NCBI GenBank assembly: GCA_020426505.1 | Contig: JAGQPX010000012.1 | Location: forward strand, 62,001 to 126,000 | Length of the DNA: 64,000 nt | Direction: 5' to 3' | Source: Planctomycetaceae bacterium | GTDB lineage: Bacteria > Planctomycetota > Planctomycetia > Planctomycetales > Planctomycetaceae | In this document: positions 17,933 through 27,454 of the stretch, piece by piece | Position numbering within the stretch: position 1 is the stretch's first letter | Layout: the number at the start of each line of letters is the position of its first letter | The notes under the pieces: model-generated | What the model was told of the DNA's origin: nothing | The model's input: the letters and a program-made list of their open reading frames with translations, nothing else | Database searches by the model: none | Made by a program: the position numbers and the translations under genes

Positions 17933-18190
17933 GATGAACCAGCGTACATGGTCATACGATCGTCGGCCAGCAAAGTGAATGGACTCCGTCATTGGTTGCC
18001 AGAAGGCGATGAAGGTCTCTGTCGATCAATCTCATCAGTGTTTCACGGGCACAACGTGAACCGGATGATGTCCGTCGCAAATGCCTCTGTGCGCAAGGGC
18101 TTGAATCTGCAACACTTCATCGACTGAGGGTCCTCCGATGGAGAAGAGGAGAGGCTCTTTGCCCAAGGAGAGGCATTTCGATCGATTGAG

Positions 18191-21100
18191 ATGAATAGAT
18201 TACGGACAGTCATAGTTATTGGGGTCTGTTGGCTGGCTGCGTCTCAGCAGACGCATGCCCAAACACCCAACGATCCAGCGGTACCTTCACCAAGTGTGGT
18301 GGAGGTTGTCGTCGATGCAGAGAGCATCACCACGCTGCAGAAGCAGTCGGAGAGCACGGCCGACCTGTCCGATGAGGTCAAAGCCCGCAGTGCTGAATTG
18401 GCCAAACAGGCTCTTGATGATTTGCAGGCAGCCGCAGTGGCCAAACAGTCGGCCGGGGAACTCGATCAACGAACCAAGGCAATCCCGCAGACACAGCGCG
18501 ATGTTGAAAGTAAGCTGTCGGAACCTGAGGCAGTTGGAGAACCTCAGCTGAACGGTCGGGCGACGCTCTCTGAACTCGACATCACTCGAAATGAGCTTCA
18601 ACAGAAAGTTGCTGAACTGGAGCAGCAACTGACGCAGCCAGCGGTCGATCCGGCAGCACGGACAAACCGTCGGAAGGAAAATCGGCAATTCCTGATTGAG
18701 TTACCGGCTCAGTTGGAAGCGGTCCGAAACCAGCTGCAGGCCCCGACTCCTGAAGGCGAACCGCCCGTCCTCACCGCATTGCGTCAGGCATCTCTCAATG
18801 CCAGGAAACAACTGCTGCAAAGGAAAGGTGATTCGGTTCAGGCCGAACTCACTCTCTTCGACACCGAGGACGCAGTCAGGCTGCCGTCCATGCGCCGCGA
18901 GTTACTCACTCGTCAACTGAGCCGAACACGCAAGTTGGTCGAACTCCACGTCGCGGAGATCAATCGATTGCGACAGGAGGAAGCCGACGCCCGAGCGCGA
19001 GATGCACGGACCGCCGCCATGCAGGCGGAACCACTACTCGAACCGCTCCTCAAAAAGAACGAGCAAATTGCAACGGAGGAGACCGAAATCCGCCGACTGC
19101 ATGAGGCAGCGCAACAATCGCAGAGGGAAATCGAATCTCAACTCACTGAGGTCCGGAGTGATTACCGGGAAATCGTCGAACTCGACAAGCAGCAGCTTGG
19201 TTTATCAGGAGCCATGGGCCTAAGGCTCCGCAAACTGCGAGGCGAACTTCCCCATGTCCGAGAGCATGAACAACAGCGGCAGACTCGTCTCGAAGTTCTT
19301 GAAGACTCCCAGTTTAAACTGTACGAACGAAGCGATGCGCTCAATGATGTCTTCGACATTGAAGCCAGTGCCGATGCGATCGTTGCTCAATCAAACCTCA
19401 CGGGTGAGAAGCGAGGCGAACTCCACGAGAATGCATTGACGGCCTTGCGGAATCAACACGACTATCTCGAAAATGTAATCAATGCCTACAACCGCTACAC
19501 CGAAACATTGACATCTCTCGACCAGCAGCAGGGCGAGTTGATCAAGGAGTCACGCGAGTTCCAAGAGTTTATCGATCAGCGAATACTGTGGGTTCGCAGC
19601 CACCGGCCACTTTCAACGTCGGAGATCATCGAAGATCGTGAGTCTGCGATCACTCTTTTCGATGGTAGCGTCTGGAGAACCGTTGGACATTCACTTCTGA
19701 TCGACATTCCGCAACAACGTGCACTCTATTTCGGGGTGGGTGTGTTGTTTGTCTGTCTGTTGCTACTCCATCACCGCATTGGACGGCATCTGCGGGAGAT
19801 GTCCAAGCTCGCGAAGGCACGTGGGTGCGTCTCGATGATGCCGACCATTCGGGCGCTGTTCTATACAATCCTCATCTCGTTGATCTGGCCGGGGTTGATG
19901 TGGTTTGTGGCGTGGCGACTGCTGAATTCCCCTGATCCTGAACGGATTGTTCTCGCGGCAGCCGTCAGCCTCAGTCAGCTGGCGGGCGTGTTTGCGATAC
20001 TGGAGCTTGTTCGACAGTCCCTGCGTCCGCACGGACTCTGTGATGCTCATTTTGGCTGGCCATTGGCCACCCTCCGGGCGGTGCGGATCCGCCTGAGAAA
20101 GCTCATGATTCTCGGGCTTCCACTGGCAGCGATCGTCGCACTTGTCCATTTCCACAATGGAGACGGGCGCTTCGCCGCAGTCGAACGGCTGTTCTTCATG
20201 GCCACAATGTTGGTCCTGGCTTGGTTTTCTCACAGCATCCTGCATCCGAAAACGGGAGCCTTCCGTGAGTTGCGTGCGATGCGATCGGGAGGTTGGCTCG
20301 ATCGTCTGGACTACGTCTGGTATGGGATCGCGATTGGACTTCCCTTGCTGCTAACAGGGCTTGCGGCTGCAGGCTACTACTACACCGCCCAAGAATTGAT
20401 GTTTCGTTCGCAGGTCACGGTGTTCCTGGTTCTGGGATGCTTCTATGGCCAAGCCATGTTGCAACGCTGGGTCATGTTGCGACACAGGCGTTTGAAACTC
20501 CAGCAGCTTCGCGAACGACAGGCCGCGCTTGTCGCAGATCGCACCAACTCGGAAGAGTCCGGCGCTCCGTTGCCAGAAGTCGACACTTCGGGAATCGACC
20601 TCACGTCAATCAGCCAGCAATCAGGACGGCTGATCAGCACGACACTGATTCTGATTGGTCTGGTCGGCTTATGGTTGATCTGGAGTGATGTTGTTCCCGC
20701 CCTGAGATTTCTCGACCGGTGGCCGATTGGCTCGACTCTCGTACAGGTCACTGAGCAGGTTTTGCAAAAAGATGGGACGTTCGAGACGGTCTACAACGAG
20801 GAAGTTCGAACCATCACCATTGCGAATCTGATAATGGCGGCGTTCATTTTCACACTCACGGTCACCGCTGCGAGGAACATTCCGGGCTTGTTGGAGATGA
20901 CGGTTCTCCAACGGCTGCCCATCGACCGCTCGACGGCATACGCCGTCACCGCACTTGTGAGATACTCATTGGTCCTGATCGGCATCATGTTAGCCAGCAG
21001 AACAGTGGGCATCGGCTGGTCGAAGGTTCAATGGCTTGCCGCAGCCCTGACCTTCGGACTTGGTTTCGGTCTGCAGGAGATCTTCGCCAATTTTGTCTCA

Positions 21101-21694
21101 GGCATCATCATCCTGTTCGAGCAGCCCGTACGGGTCGGAGACGTCGTGACGATCGACGGCGTCTCAGGCGTCGTCAACCGCATTCGCATCCGAGCCACGA
21201 CCATCACTGACTGGGACCGCAAGGAGTACATTGTTCCCAATCGCGAGTTCATCACGGGTCGACTCTTGAACTGGACACTTTCCGACACGATGAACCGCGT
21301 GGTGATCAACATCGGGGTTGCGTACGGATCAGACACGAGTCTCGTTCGCGAGACGATCCTGCAAGTTGCCAAGGAGCACGAAAATGTCCTCGAAGACCCC
21401 GCTCCACTCGTAACGTTTGAGTCTTTCGGAGACAGCTCGTTGAACTTCGTCCTTCGAGCCTACCTGCCCAATCTCGACAACCGTTTGCATACGATTCACG
21501 ATCTGCACGCCACCATCAACGATCGTCTGGCTGAGAAGAACATCGAAATCCCCTTCCCACAACGCGACCTGCATCTCCGTTCCACGATCCGTATCGACGA
21601 ACGATACTCCCCGAGTTCCAACGGTCATCACGAGTCCCTGCAGACCGAGTCGATTACCAGCAATGGAGACGGACTGCGGGACGATACACGATGA
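18191..21694 (+). CDS. Large MscS/MscK (KefA)-type mechanosensitive channel
   Basis: The protein has 1167 residues. A signal peptide (MNRLRTVIVIGVCWLAASQQTHAQ) leads into about 450 residues of charged, Gln/Glu/Arg-rich coiled coil predicted to be periplasmic. From about 510 onward come several membrane helices, an intervening Arg-rich cytoplasmic loop and the C-terminal MscS core: AALTFGLGFGLQEIFANFVS (about 950-970, the pore-lining helix) and PVRVGDVVTIDGVSGVVNRI with a WDRKEYIVPNREF loop (the beta-domain). The architecture and length match E. coli MscK/KefA and YjeP. It would release solutes on hypo-osmotic shock. It ends four bases before a convergent gene. Confidence 0.93.
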   Translation: MNRLRTVIVIGVCWLAASQQTHAQTPNDPAVPSPSVVEVVVDAESITTLQKQSESTADLSDEVKARSAELAKQALDDLQAAAVAKQSAGELDQRTKAIPQTQRDVESKLSEPEAVGEPQLNGRATLSELDITRNELQQKVAELEQQLTQPAVDPAARTNRRKENRQFLIELPAQLEAVRNQLQAPTPEGEPPVLTALRQASLNARKQLLQRKGDSVQAELTLFDTEDAVRLPSMRRELLTRQLSRTRKLVELHVAEINRLRQEEADARARDARTAAMQAEPLLEPLLKKNEQIATEETEIRRLHEAAQQSQREIESQLTEVRSDYREIVELDKQQLGLSGAMGLRLRKLRGELPHVREHEQQRQTRLEVLEDSQFKLYERSDALNDVFDIEASADAIVAQSNLTGEKRGELHENALTALRNQHDYLENVINAYNRYTETLTSLDQQQGELIKESREFQEFIDQRILWVRSHRPLSTSEIIEDRESAITLFDGSVWRTVGHSLLIDIPQQRALYFGVGVLFVCLLLLHHRIGRHLREMSKLAKARGCVSMMPTIRALFYTILISLIWPGLMWFVAWRLLNSPDPERIVLAAAVSLSQLAGVFAILELVRQSLRPHGLCDAHFGWPLATLRAVRIRLRKLMILGLPLAAIVALVHFHNGDGRFAAVERLFFMATMLVLAWFSHSILHPKTGAFRELRAMRSGGWLDRLDYVWYGIAIGLPLLLTGLAAAGYYYTAQELMFRSQVTVFLVLGCFYGQAMLQRWVMLRHRRLKLQQLRERQAALVADRTNSEESGAPLPEVDTSGIDLTSISQQSGRLISTTLILIGLVGLWLIWSDVVPALRFLDRWPIGSTLVQVTEQVLQKDGTFETVYNEEVRTITIANLIMAAFIFTLTVTAARNIPGLLEMTVLQRLPIDRSTAYAVTALVRYSLVLIGIMLASRTVGIGWSKVQWLAAALTFGLGFGLQEIFANFVSGIIILFEQPVRVGDVVTIDGVSGVVNRIRIRATTITDWDRKEYIVPNREFITGRLLNWTLSDTMNRVVINIGVAYGSDTSLVRETILQVAKEHENVLEDPAPLVTFESFGDSSLNFVLRAYLPNLDNRLHTIHDLHATINDRLAEKNIEIPFPQRDLHLRSTIRIDERYSPSSNGHHESLQTESITSNGDGLRDDTR

Positions 21695-21698
21695 GTTT

Positions 21699-22478
21699 TC
21701 AACGCGACCGGCTGGATTCCGCCAGTGTGGGGATGATGCCGGTGAGAAAAATCGCGAGTCGTTCGGATGCGGTGACGGCTCGTTCTCGGAGTCGCCACAT
21801 GTCCTTGGCGCTGCCGGGCCGTTTCCACAGGGCACCCGCAATGGCTCCCGCTCGCAACGAGCCGGTCCCTCCAAAGACGCTCAGCACCTCTGGTGGCAGG
21901 TCCTCCGACAGTTCATCACTGATCGCCCGAACAGCCAGAAAACGCATCTTGGCAGCCGAACACAACCTGGCGACCGCCAGCGACTCCAAGTCGACCGCCA
22001 ACGCCTCCGTCTGTCGGGCGAGACGCTCCTTCTCAGCAACCGTTCGCACGATTTCGTCTGCGGTCACAATTCGACCGACATGCCAGCCTCGTTCAACGTC
22101 AGCGGTCATCCTGACGTCGACTTTCAATTCGTCGCCTGTCATATCAACAACCGAGTTGGCCGTCACGATGTCGCCAATCTTGAGTTCGGGCGTCAATGCT
22201 CCTGAGAAGCCGACCGAGAGGATCCAGTTCGGTGTATGGGCGTCGATGAGTGCCTGCGTGGCACGCGCGGCTCGCTCCTGGCCTGTCCCCGCTTCGACGA
22301 TCACCACGCGGATGTCGTAATCCTCCCCGGTCAGTCCCCCCCGAAAGACAAACTCGCCGCCTGTGTATTTGCGAACACGGTCACATCGCTCCAGCAGAGG
22401 AACGACTTCCAGTTTGAGGGCACACACAAGGCCGATGTCTGCATGAGCAGCATCGGCTGCGGGAGGGACATCGCTCAT
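21699..22478 (-). CDS. PNP/UDP-family nucleoside phosphorylase or hydrolase (MTA/SAH-nucleosidase-like)
   Basis: The 259-residue protein has the phosphorylase-superfamily landmarks: an N-terminal [53 protein letters not shown] and a late [10 protein letters not shown] (equivalent to the MExxA ribose-binding segment) followed by [14 protein letters not shown] with the catalytic-type Asp. Relatives include MTA/SAH nucleosidase, futalosine hydrolase and hopanoid-associated phosphorylase. The substrate cannot be chosen from sequence alone. Its start overlaps the stop of serC by four bases, so the two are co-translated. Confidence 0.85.
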   Translation of the reverse strand: MSDVPPAADAAHADIGLVCALKLEVVPLLERCDRVRKYTGGEFVFRGGLTGEDYDIRVVIVEAGTGQERAARATQALIDAHTPNWILSVGFSGALTPELKIGDIVTANSVVDMTGDELKVDVRMTADVERGWHVGRIVTADEIVRTVAEKERLARQTEALAVDLESLAVARLCSAAKMRFLAVRAISDELSEDLPPEVLSVFGGTGSLRAGAIAGALWKRPGSAKDMWRLRERAVTASERLAIFLTGIIPTLAESSRSR

Positions 22479-23572
22479 CCGTGTTTGGCCTCACCATGTT
22501 TCGCTTCAAAGGCCCGCATCACCTCGACCAGTCGCTCCACTCCCGCCTTCGGGAAGGCGTTGTAGATGCTGGCTCGCATCCCGCCCACGCTGCGATGACC
22601 CTTGAGTCCGTCCAACCCGGCTTCCTTCGCCGTGGCGATGAACTGGGTGTCCAACTCGGCATCGCCTGTCACGAATGTGACGTTCATCAACGAACGACTG
22701 TCTTTGTCTGCGGTCGGCTTGAACAGCACGCTCTCATCCAGGAAACGGTAGAGGACGTTCGCCTTGTCCTGATTCTGTTCCGCGATCGCTTCGAGTCCAC
22801 CCTGTTGCTCGATCCAGTGGAACACGCGACCCATTACGTAAATCCCGAATGTCGGCGGTGTGTTGTAACACGATTCATTGTCCGCATGCGTGCGGAACTG
22901 CATCATCTCAGGAATGTCGAGCGAAGCCTCCTTCACAAGTTCATCCCGAATGATCACCAGCGTGACCCCGGACGGTCCGAGGTTCTTCTGGGCTCCTGCG
23001 TAGATCATCCCGTACTTCCGGACGTCAATCGGACGGCTGAAGATGTCGCTGCTCGCATCGCAGATAAGCGGACTGTCCGTCGGCACGTCCGGCTCGCCCG
23101 GCCATTGCGTGCCGAAAATCGTGTTGTTCGACGTGATGTGCGTATACCGTGCCTTGCTGGTCCAGTTCAGGGCTTTGGGGAGGTAACAGAAGTTGCGATC
23201 CTCACTCGAACCGGCGACATGCACCTTCCCATACTGCTTCGCCTGCGAGGCAGCCTTCTTTGACCATGCTCCCGTGATGATGTAATCCGCGGTATCTCCC
23301 GACTGCAGAAAGTTCATCGGGATGCTGAAAAACTGAGTCGACGCTCCCCCTTGCAGGTACAGCACATGATAGTCGTCCGGGATATTCGCCAAACGTCGAC
23401 AGACCTCCTCCGTCTGGGCGAGCACCGCCTTGAAGGCACTCCCGCGGTGCGAATGCTCCATGACACCGATGCCGGTGCCGTCCAGCGACCACAAGGCCTC
23501 CTGCGCCTCTCTGAGCACCGGCTCAGGCATGACCGCTGGCCCGGCTGAGAAATTGAAAATCCGTTCGCTCAT
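22475..23572 (-). CDS. serC: Phosphoserine aminotransferase
   Basis: SerC is the PLP-dependent aminotransferase of serine biosynthesis (3-phosphohydroxypyruvate to phosphoserine), also used in pyridoxal biosynthesis. The 365-residue length is typical. Motifs include [19 protein letters not shown] at the N-terminus, [22 protein letters not shown] and the PLP-lysine Lys196 in [12 protein letters not shown], with a C-terminal [12 protein letters not shown]. It sits in a minus-strand run after cdd, with 69 bases between them. Confidence 0.97.
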   Translation of the reverse strand: MSERIFNFSAGPAVMPEPVLREAQEALWSLDGTGIGVMEHSHRGSAFKAVLAQTEEVCRRLANIPDDYHVLYLQGGASTQFFSIPMNFLQSGDTADYIITGAWSKKAASQAKQYGKVHVAGSSEDRNFCYLPKALNWTSKARYTHITSNNTIFGTQWPGEPDVPTDSPLICDASSDIFSRPIDVRKYGMIYAGAQKNLGPSGVTLVIIRDELVKEASLDIPEMMQFRTHADNESCYNTPPTFGIYVMGRVFHWIEQQGGLEAIAEQNQDKANVLYRFLDESVLFKPTADKDSRSLMNVTFVTGDAELDTQFIATAKEAGLDGLKGHRSVGGMRASIYNAFPKAGVERLVEVMRAFEAKHGEAKHG

Positions 23573-23641
23573 CTGTCATCACCCGTAAAAGATTCGATCG
23601 ACCCTGCAAGGCACTCTCATATCGCCTGATGAGCGACAGAG

Positions 23642-24037
23642 TCAAGCATCGCCGTCGAGCAACTGAAACCGTCCGGGAAGCAGGTCCGCCAGATCGGTCT
23701 CTGCAACAATGTTCCCCGTCTCCGCGTTGACAATCAGCACCGGCAGACGGTCCGCAAATTCGGCCAGAAACTGACGACAGGCACCGCACGGGGATGCTCC
23801 GCCCGCTGTGGCAACCGCGATCGCGACGAAGTGGCGATGACCTGCCGCGACAGCCAAGCAGACGGCCACACGCTCCGCGCAGATCGTGAGCCCGTACGAG
23901 GCGTTCTCGACGTTGCAGCCGGTGAAGATCTCACCAGTCTCGGTCTCGACAGCCGCCCCGACCTGAAACTGTGAGTACGGAGCATACGCTCTTTCCTGTG
24001 TCGCAAGAGCGGCGGCGAGCAATCCATCCCGGTTCAT
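23642..24037 (-). CDS. cdd: Cytidine deaminase
   Basis: The 131-residue homotetrameric-type enzyme deaminates cytidine and deoxycytidine. The zinc site is complete: Cys53-Ala-Glu55 in TICAERVAV and Cys84/Cys87 in SPCGACRQFLAEF. The N-terminal AYAPYSQFQVGAAV and GCNVENASYG blocks bind the nucleoside. It overlaps the upstream pyrimidine-nucleoside phosphorylase by four bases, an obvious functional pair for pyrimidine salvage. Confidence 0.96.
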   Translation of the reverse strand: MNRDGLLAAALATQERAYAPYSQFQVGAAVETETGEIFTGCNVENASYGLTICAERVAVCLAVAAGHRHFVAIAVATAGGASPCGACRQFLAEFADRLPVLIVNAETGNIVAETDLADLLPGRFQLLDGDA

Positions 24038-25386
24038 GTGATCCGTTCTCCAATCAACACAGGCGGCTCGACCGCCTCGTCCCCAAAGACAATCGCCCGC
24101 TCAATCATCGCTTGGGCTTCCTCTCGACCTCGCGAATTCGCAAACATCCGAGCAACCGGTTGCCCCGCCTCGACCTCGTCCCCAATCCGCACCAGCATCT
24201 CAATACCCACCGAGTGATCAATCGTATCCGCCTGCACCTTTCGACCACCGCCCAATTCGATGACAGCATATCCGAGAGCTTCGCAGTCGATCTGCTGGAT
24301 GAATCCGGAGCAAGTTGACGTGATTTCAGACGCTGGCGCGACAACACGGAGGGCATCGAGATCACCTCCCTGTGCTGCCACCATGCGACGGAACATGTCG
24401 TAGACATTGCTCCCATTGAGTGCGTTCTCAATGAAACGACTGGTCGAGAACACTGTTCCAAAAGGACCTCCAGCGACCATGGCCTCTGCACCCAGTGCAA
24501 GGGTCAAGTCGCGAAGATCGTCCGGACCTCCGCCTTGCATGACTTCGATTGCTTCATTCACTTCGACTGCATTGCCGATCATTCGGCCGAGCGGTTGATT
24601 CATGTCCGTGAGGAGCGCCCGCGTCTTGACTCCAAGGGTATTGCCCACATTGACGAGGGACTCGGCAAGCCGCCTTGCTTCCTCCTCCGTCTTCATAAAG
24701 GCCCCACTGCCATGTTTGACATCGAGTACGAGTCCATCCAATCCCTCGGCGAGCTTCTTGCTCATGACGCTGGCGGTGATCAGTGGAATACAACTGACAG
24801 TCGCCGTCACGTCACGCAGGGCGTACAGCTTGCGATCGGCCGGAACAAGGTCAGCAGTTGCCCCGGAGATGACGCAACCGACGTCATTGCACACTTGCTG
24901 GAATTCGTCCGTCGCTAAATCCGTCCTGAATCCGGGGATCGATTCGAGCTTGTCGAGAGTGCCTCCCGTCGGCCCCAGTCCACGTCCGGAGATCATGGGA
25001 ACCCGCATGCGGTAGGTTGCCAGCAGCGGAGCCAGGATCAGTGATATCTTGTCGCCGATGCCACCAGTCGAGTGCTTATCAACGACCCGTTTGGGCCACT
25101 CTCCTTCAAGTCGTAGCTGATACCTGACCCCTTTGAGCCGTGGTGGCCTCTCGCGTTGGGGGCGTTCTCTGTTCCAAGTCAGTATGGTTCCTGAGTTCAG
25201 CATGCTCCGCGTGAGTGCGACAGTTTCCTCGTTCGTCATCCCTCGCAGGTAGACGGCCATCGCGAAGGCTGACATTTGGTAGTCCGGCACACGGTCGGCG
25301 ACGTAGCCTTCAATCAGCCAGGCAATCTCGTCGTCGGTCAGGGCGTGACCGTCACGTTTTTTGGCGATGAGTTGTGTGGCATTCAC
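24034..25386 (-). CDS. deoA: Pyrimidine-nucleoside (thymidine) phosphorylase with an inserted loop
   Basis: The 450-residue enzyme reversibly phosphorolyses thymidine, deoxyuridine or uridine. Family signatures: LIAKKRDGHALTDDEI, DYQMSAFAMAVYLRGM, VDKHSTGGIGDKISL (phosphate-binding), SGRGLGPTGGTLDKLESI and KHGSGAFMKTEEEA. Between SGTILTW and EGEWPKRVVDKHS there is a basic stretch, residues about 72-93 (bases 25108-25173), that normal members lack; it is Arg/Pro-rich and stays in frame. Assignment to DeoA versus Pdp (broader pyrimidine specificity) cannot be settled. It heads the cdd-serC-phosphorylase run. Confidence 0.93.
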   Translation of the reverse strand: MNATQLIAKKRDGHALTDDEIAWLIEGYVADRVPDYQMSAFAMAVYLRGMTNEETVALTRSMLNSGTILTWNRERPQRERPPRLKGVRYQLRLEGEWPKRVVDKHSTGGIGDKISLILAPLLATYRMRVPMISGRGLGPTGGTLDKLESIPGFRTDLATDEFQQVCNDVGCVISGATADLVPADRKLYALRDVTATVSCIPLITASVMSKKLAEGLDGLVLDVKHGSGAFMKTEEEARRLAESLVNVGNTLGVKTRALLTDMNQPLGRMIGNAVEVNEAIEVMQGGGPDDLRDLTLALGAEAMVAGGPFGTVFSTSRFIENALNGSNVYDMFRRMVAAQGGDLDALRVVAPASEITSTCSGFIQQIDCEALGYAVIELGGGRKVQADTIDHSVGIEMLVRIGDEVEAGQPVARMFANSRGREEAQAMIERAIVFGDEAVEPPVLIGERIT

Positions 25387-25467
25387 GGGGGACGTAGGCT
25401 TTCGTCAGCGAGGCTCAGCGGAGGTACCTCGCATTATCACCAATCACCGGTCCGTTGTCAGTCGTCC

Positions 25468-25486
25468 GTTGTCCGTCGAGGACAAC
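25468..25486. repeat. Perfect small hairpin upstream of purM
   Basis: GTTGTCC and GGACAAC pair over seven bases around a GTCGA loop. It lies between the divergent deoA and purM genes, directly before the heptamer repeat. Role unknown; it could affect either transcript. Confidence 0.5.
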
Positions 25487-25527
25487 CACTGACCACTGAC
25501 CACTGACCACTGACTACTGACTACTGA
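25486..25527 (+). repeat. Six-fold tandem heptamer repeat CYACTGA
   Basis: Six contiguous 7-base units: four CCACTGA followed by two CTACTGA. The array ends eight bases before the purM start codon, so it occupies the place of the ribosome-binding site and leader. The number of units could vary by slippage. Confidence 0.9.
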
Positions 25528-25534
25528 CGCAATA

Positions 25535-26551
25535 ATGGCAGCAACTTACAAGGACGCCGGAGTCGACCTCGAAGTCTACGAACAATCGATGAAGCGACTC
25601 CCGTCGTTGATGGCTCGCACGCAATCGCCGCGAGTGATGCCGCTCGCAGGAGGATTTGCCGGGCTGTTTCAACTGAACGCGGATGGCAAGTCATACGACG
25701 ATCCGATCCTCGTCAGTGGTACCGATGGCGTGGGGACGAAGCTCAAGGTCGCCATTCAAGCTGGTAAGTTCGACACGGTCGGCATCGACCTCGTCGCGAT
25801 GTGTGTGAACGACTGCCTGTGCCTCGGTGCTGAGCCGTTGTTCTTCCTCGACTATCTGGCGATGGGCAAGGACGACCCGAACATGGTCGAGCAGTTGGTA
25901 CAGGGTGTCAGTGAGGGATGTGTCCAGGCACGGGCATCGCTGATCGGCGGCGAGACGGCCATCATGCCCGACCTGTACGCGGAAGGCGATTTCGACATGG
26001 CCGGGTTCTGCGTCGGCGTCGTCGAACGAACGCAGTTGCTGGACGGATCAAACATCAATACGGGAGACGTCATCCTCGGCATCCCGTCGAGTGGGTTGCA
26101 CTCCAATGGGTTCAGCCTCGTCCGCAAGATTGTGTTCGAGCACGCGGGCCTGAGCACCGATGCGTACGTCGATGAACTCGGCACGATTGTCGGGGAGGCC
26201 CTGCTGACGCCGACGCGAATCTATGCGGATGTCGTCTCGTCGTTGATGTCCGAACAGTCCCGTTCGTCGGTCACAGGCATCGCACACATCACAGGCGGCG
26301 GATTGGAGGAGAATCTTTCCCGCATTCTGCCAGACGGACTGCGAGTCGAGATCGAGCACGACTCGTGGCAAGTCCCCAGCGTTTTCAGCTGGCTCCAACG
26401 ACTTGGCGACGTTGACACGGGCGAGATGCGGCGCGTGTTCAACATGGGCATCGGCCTGGCCGTCGTGACCCGAAGTGATGCAGCAGAAGAGACTGCTGAG
26501 GCGATACGAGAGTTGAACACCGAGTGTCAGACGATCGGCCGAATTGCCTGA
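25535..26551 (+). CDS. purM: Phosphoribosylformylglycinamidine cyclo-ligase (AIR synthetase)
   Basis: PurM catalyses the fifth step of purine biosynthesis, ATP-dependent closure of the imidazole ring to AIR. The 338-residue length is standard. Motifs: TYKDAGVDLEVYEQSMKRL, LVSGTDGVGTKLKVAI, VAMCVNDCLCLGAEPLFFLD, SLIGGETAIMPDLY and ITGGGLEENLSRILP. It starts right after the heptamer array and has no recognisable Shine-Dalgarno sequence. It is convergent with the sigma-factor gene. Confidence 0.97.
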   Translation: MAATYKDAGVDLEVYEQSMKRLPSLMARTQSPRVMPLAGGFAGLFQLNADGKSYDDPILVSGTDGVGTKLKVAIQAGKFDTVGIDLVAMCVNDCLCLGAEPLFFLDYLAMGKDDPNMVEQLVQGVSEGCVQARASLIGGETAIMPDLYAEGDFDMAGFCVGVVERTQLLDGSNINTGDVILGIPSSGLHSNGFSLVRKIVFEHAGLSTDAYVDELGTIVGEALLTPTRIYADVVSSLMSEQSRSSVTGIAHITGGGLEENLSRILPDGLRVEIEHDSWQVPSVFSWLQRLGDVDTGEMRRVFNMGIGLAVVTRSDAAEETAEAIRELNTECQTIGRIA

Positions 26552-26574
26552 AGAGTTTGCAATACGACAAGCCG

Positions 26575-27219
26575 TCACTCAGAGTTCGGACGCTGGATAA
26601 TAAGGCTTTGAAACTCCGAATTGCCGGAGAGGATTTCCTGCAACTTGGTGAGTGATCGGCTCAGCAGCACGCGTGTGGCTCCGTCGGACTTGCCGAGCCG
26701 CTCCGCGATTTCCTTGCTTGGCAGCCCTTCCATGTACCGTAGGCGCAGGGCTTCGCGGGCGTCGTCCGTTAAGCCATTCAATGCCTCCAGCATGTGGTAC
26801 TCCTTCTGCTGCCGCGAGAAGGCACTGCTGGCTGAGGTCATGGTTGCTGCGACGAGGTCCGCAATCTGCCCCTCCTCACGACCGGCTGCCGGGGCATGCA
26901 GGCCGACTTCTCCGTGTGCCGCCCGCTTCTGAGCACCGAAGTGATGCCGATGCGTGTCGATGATTCTCCGCTCCGCCTGCTGGCACAACCAACTGAACGG
27001 ATCCCGGTCCCCCAGCTCAACATCATCCAGCGCATTCAGTGAAGCGACTGTCACCTCCTGAAAGATGTCCGATGCCTCGACCTTCGTGCGGAGCTTGTCA
27101 CTCATCCGCTTCTCGATGAACGCCGTTAACTGAGGACGACGGCGGTCAATGAACTCGGCGAGGGCCGCCTGATCACCCGTCTTGAGCTGCTCGATCAATT
27201 CTTCGTCGGAAAGTGGCAT
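26575..27219 (-). CDS. ECF-type sigma-70 family RNA polymerase sigma factor
   Basis: The protein has 214 residues from the ATG at 27219; the longer upstream open frame has no resemblance to the family. Region 2 covers about residues 25-100 (FIDRRRPQLTAFIEKRMS, VEASDIFQEVTVASLNALDD, FSWLCQQAERRIIDTHRHHF). Region 4 is the C-terminal HTH (LTDDAREALRLRYMEGLPSK, EIAERLGKSDGATRVLLSRS). No anti-sigma gene is adjacent. Sigma factors of this size, without partner genes, are abundant in planctomycetes. Its regulon is unknown. Confidence 0.9.
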   Translation of the reverse strand: MPLSDEELIEQLKTGDQAALAEFIDRRRPQLTAFIEKRMSDKLRTKVEASDIFQEVTVASLNALDDVELGDRDPFSWLCQQAERRIIDTHRHHFGAQKRAAHGEVGLHAPAAGREEGQIADLVAATMTSASSAFSRQQKEYHMLEALNGLTDDAREALRLRYMEGLPSKEIAERLGKSDGATRVLLSRSLTKLQEILSGNSEFQSLIIQRPNSE

Positions 27220-27407
27220 CACAAATCTCAGGGAAATTTGGTTCGTGGCCGATTGATTCTCGCAATGATCAGCATTAAGGACAAGGCGAGAAGGAGATTC
27301 ACCCCCAGAGAGACGCCTGTGTTCAGCACCATGCGTTCGCGTCCAGCGGCGGACCGTTATGCAAAGCTGACTCGAATTATGGTTGTCAATTTCGGTCGAC
27401 AAACGCC

Positions 27408-27413
27408 TATACT
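27408..27413 (+). promoter_or_regulatory. Possible -10 box upstream of the YqgE-like gene
   Basis: TATACT lies 41 bases before the start codon. A TTGTCA at 27383-27388 could be the -35, though the spacing of 19 bases is long. Low confidence. Confidence 0.25.
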
Positions 27414-27454
27414 TCATGTTGATGACGGGCACTGATCGCAGATGGTGGATAGGA

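Noticed and set aside
22481..23263. A 260-codon plus-strand open frame
   Set aside because: It is the shadow of serC, whose family match is unambiguous.
25486..25527. Heptamer array considered as a CRISPR remnant
   Set aside because: The units are contiguous with no spacers and only seven bases long.
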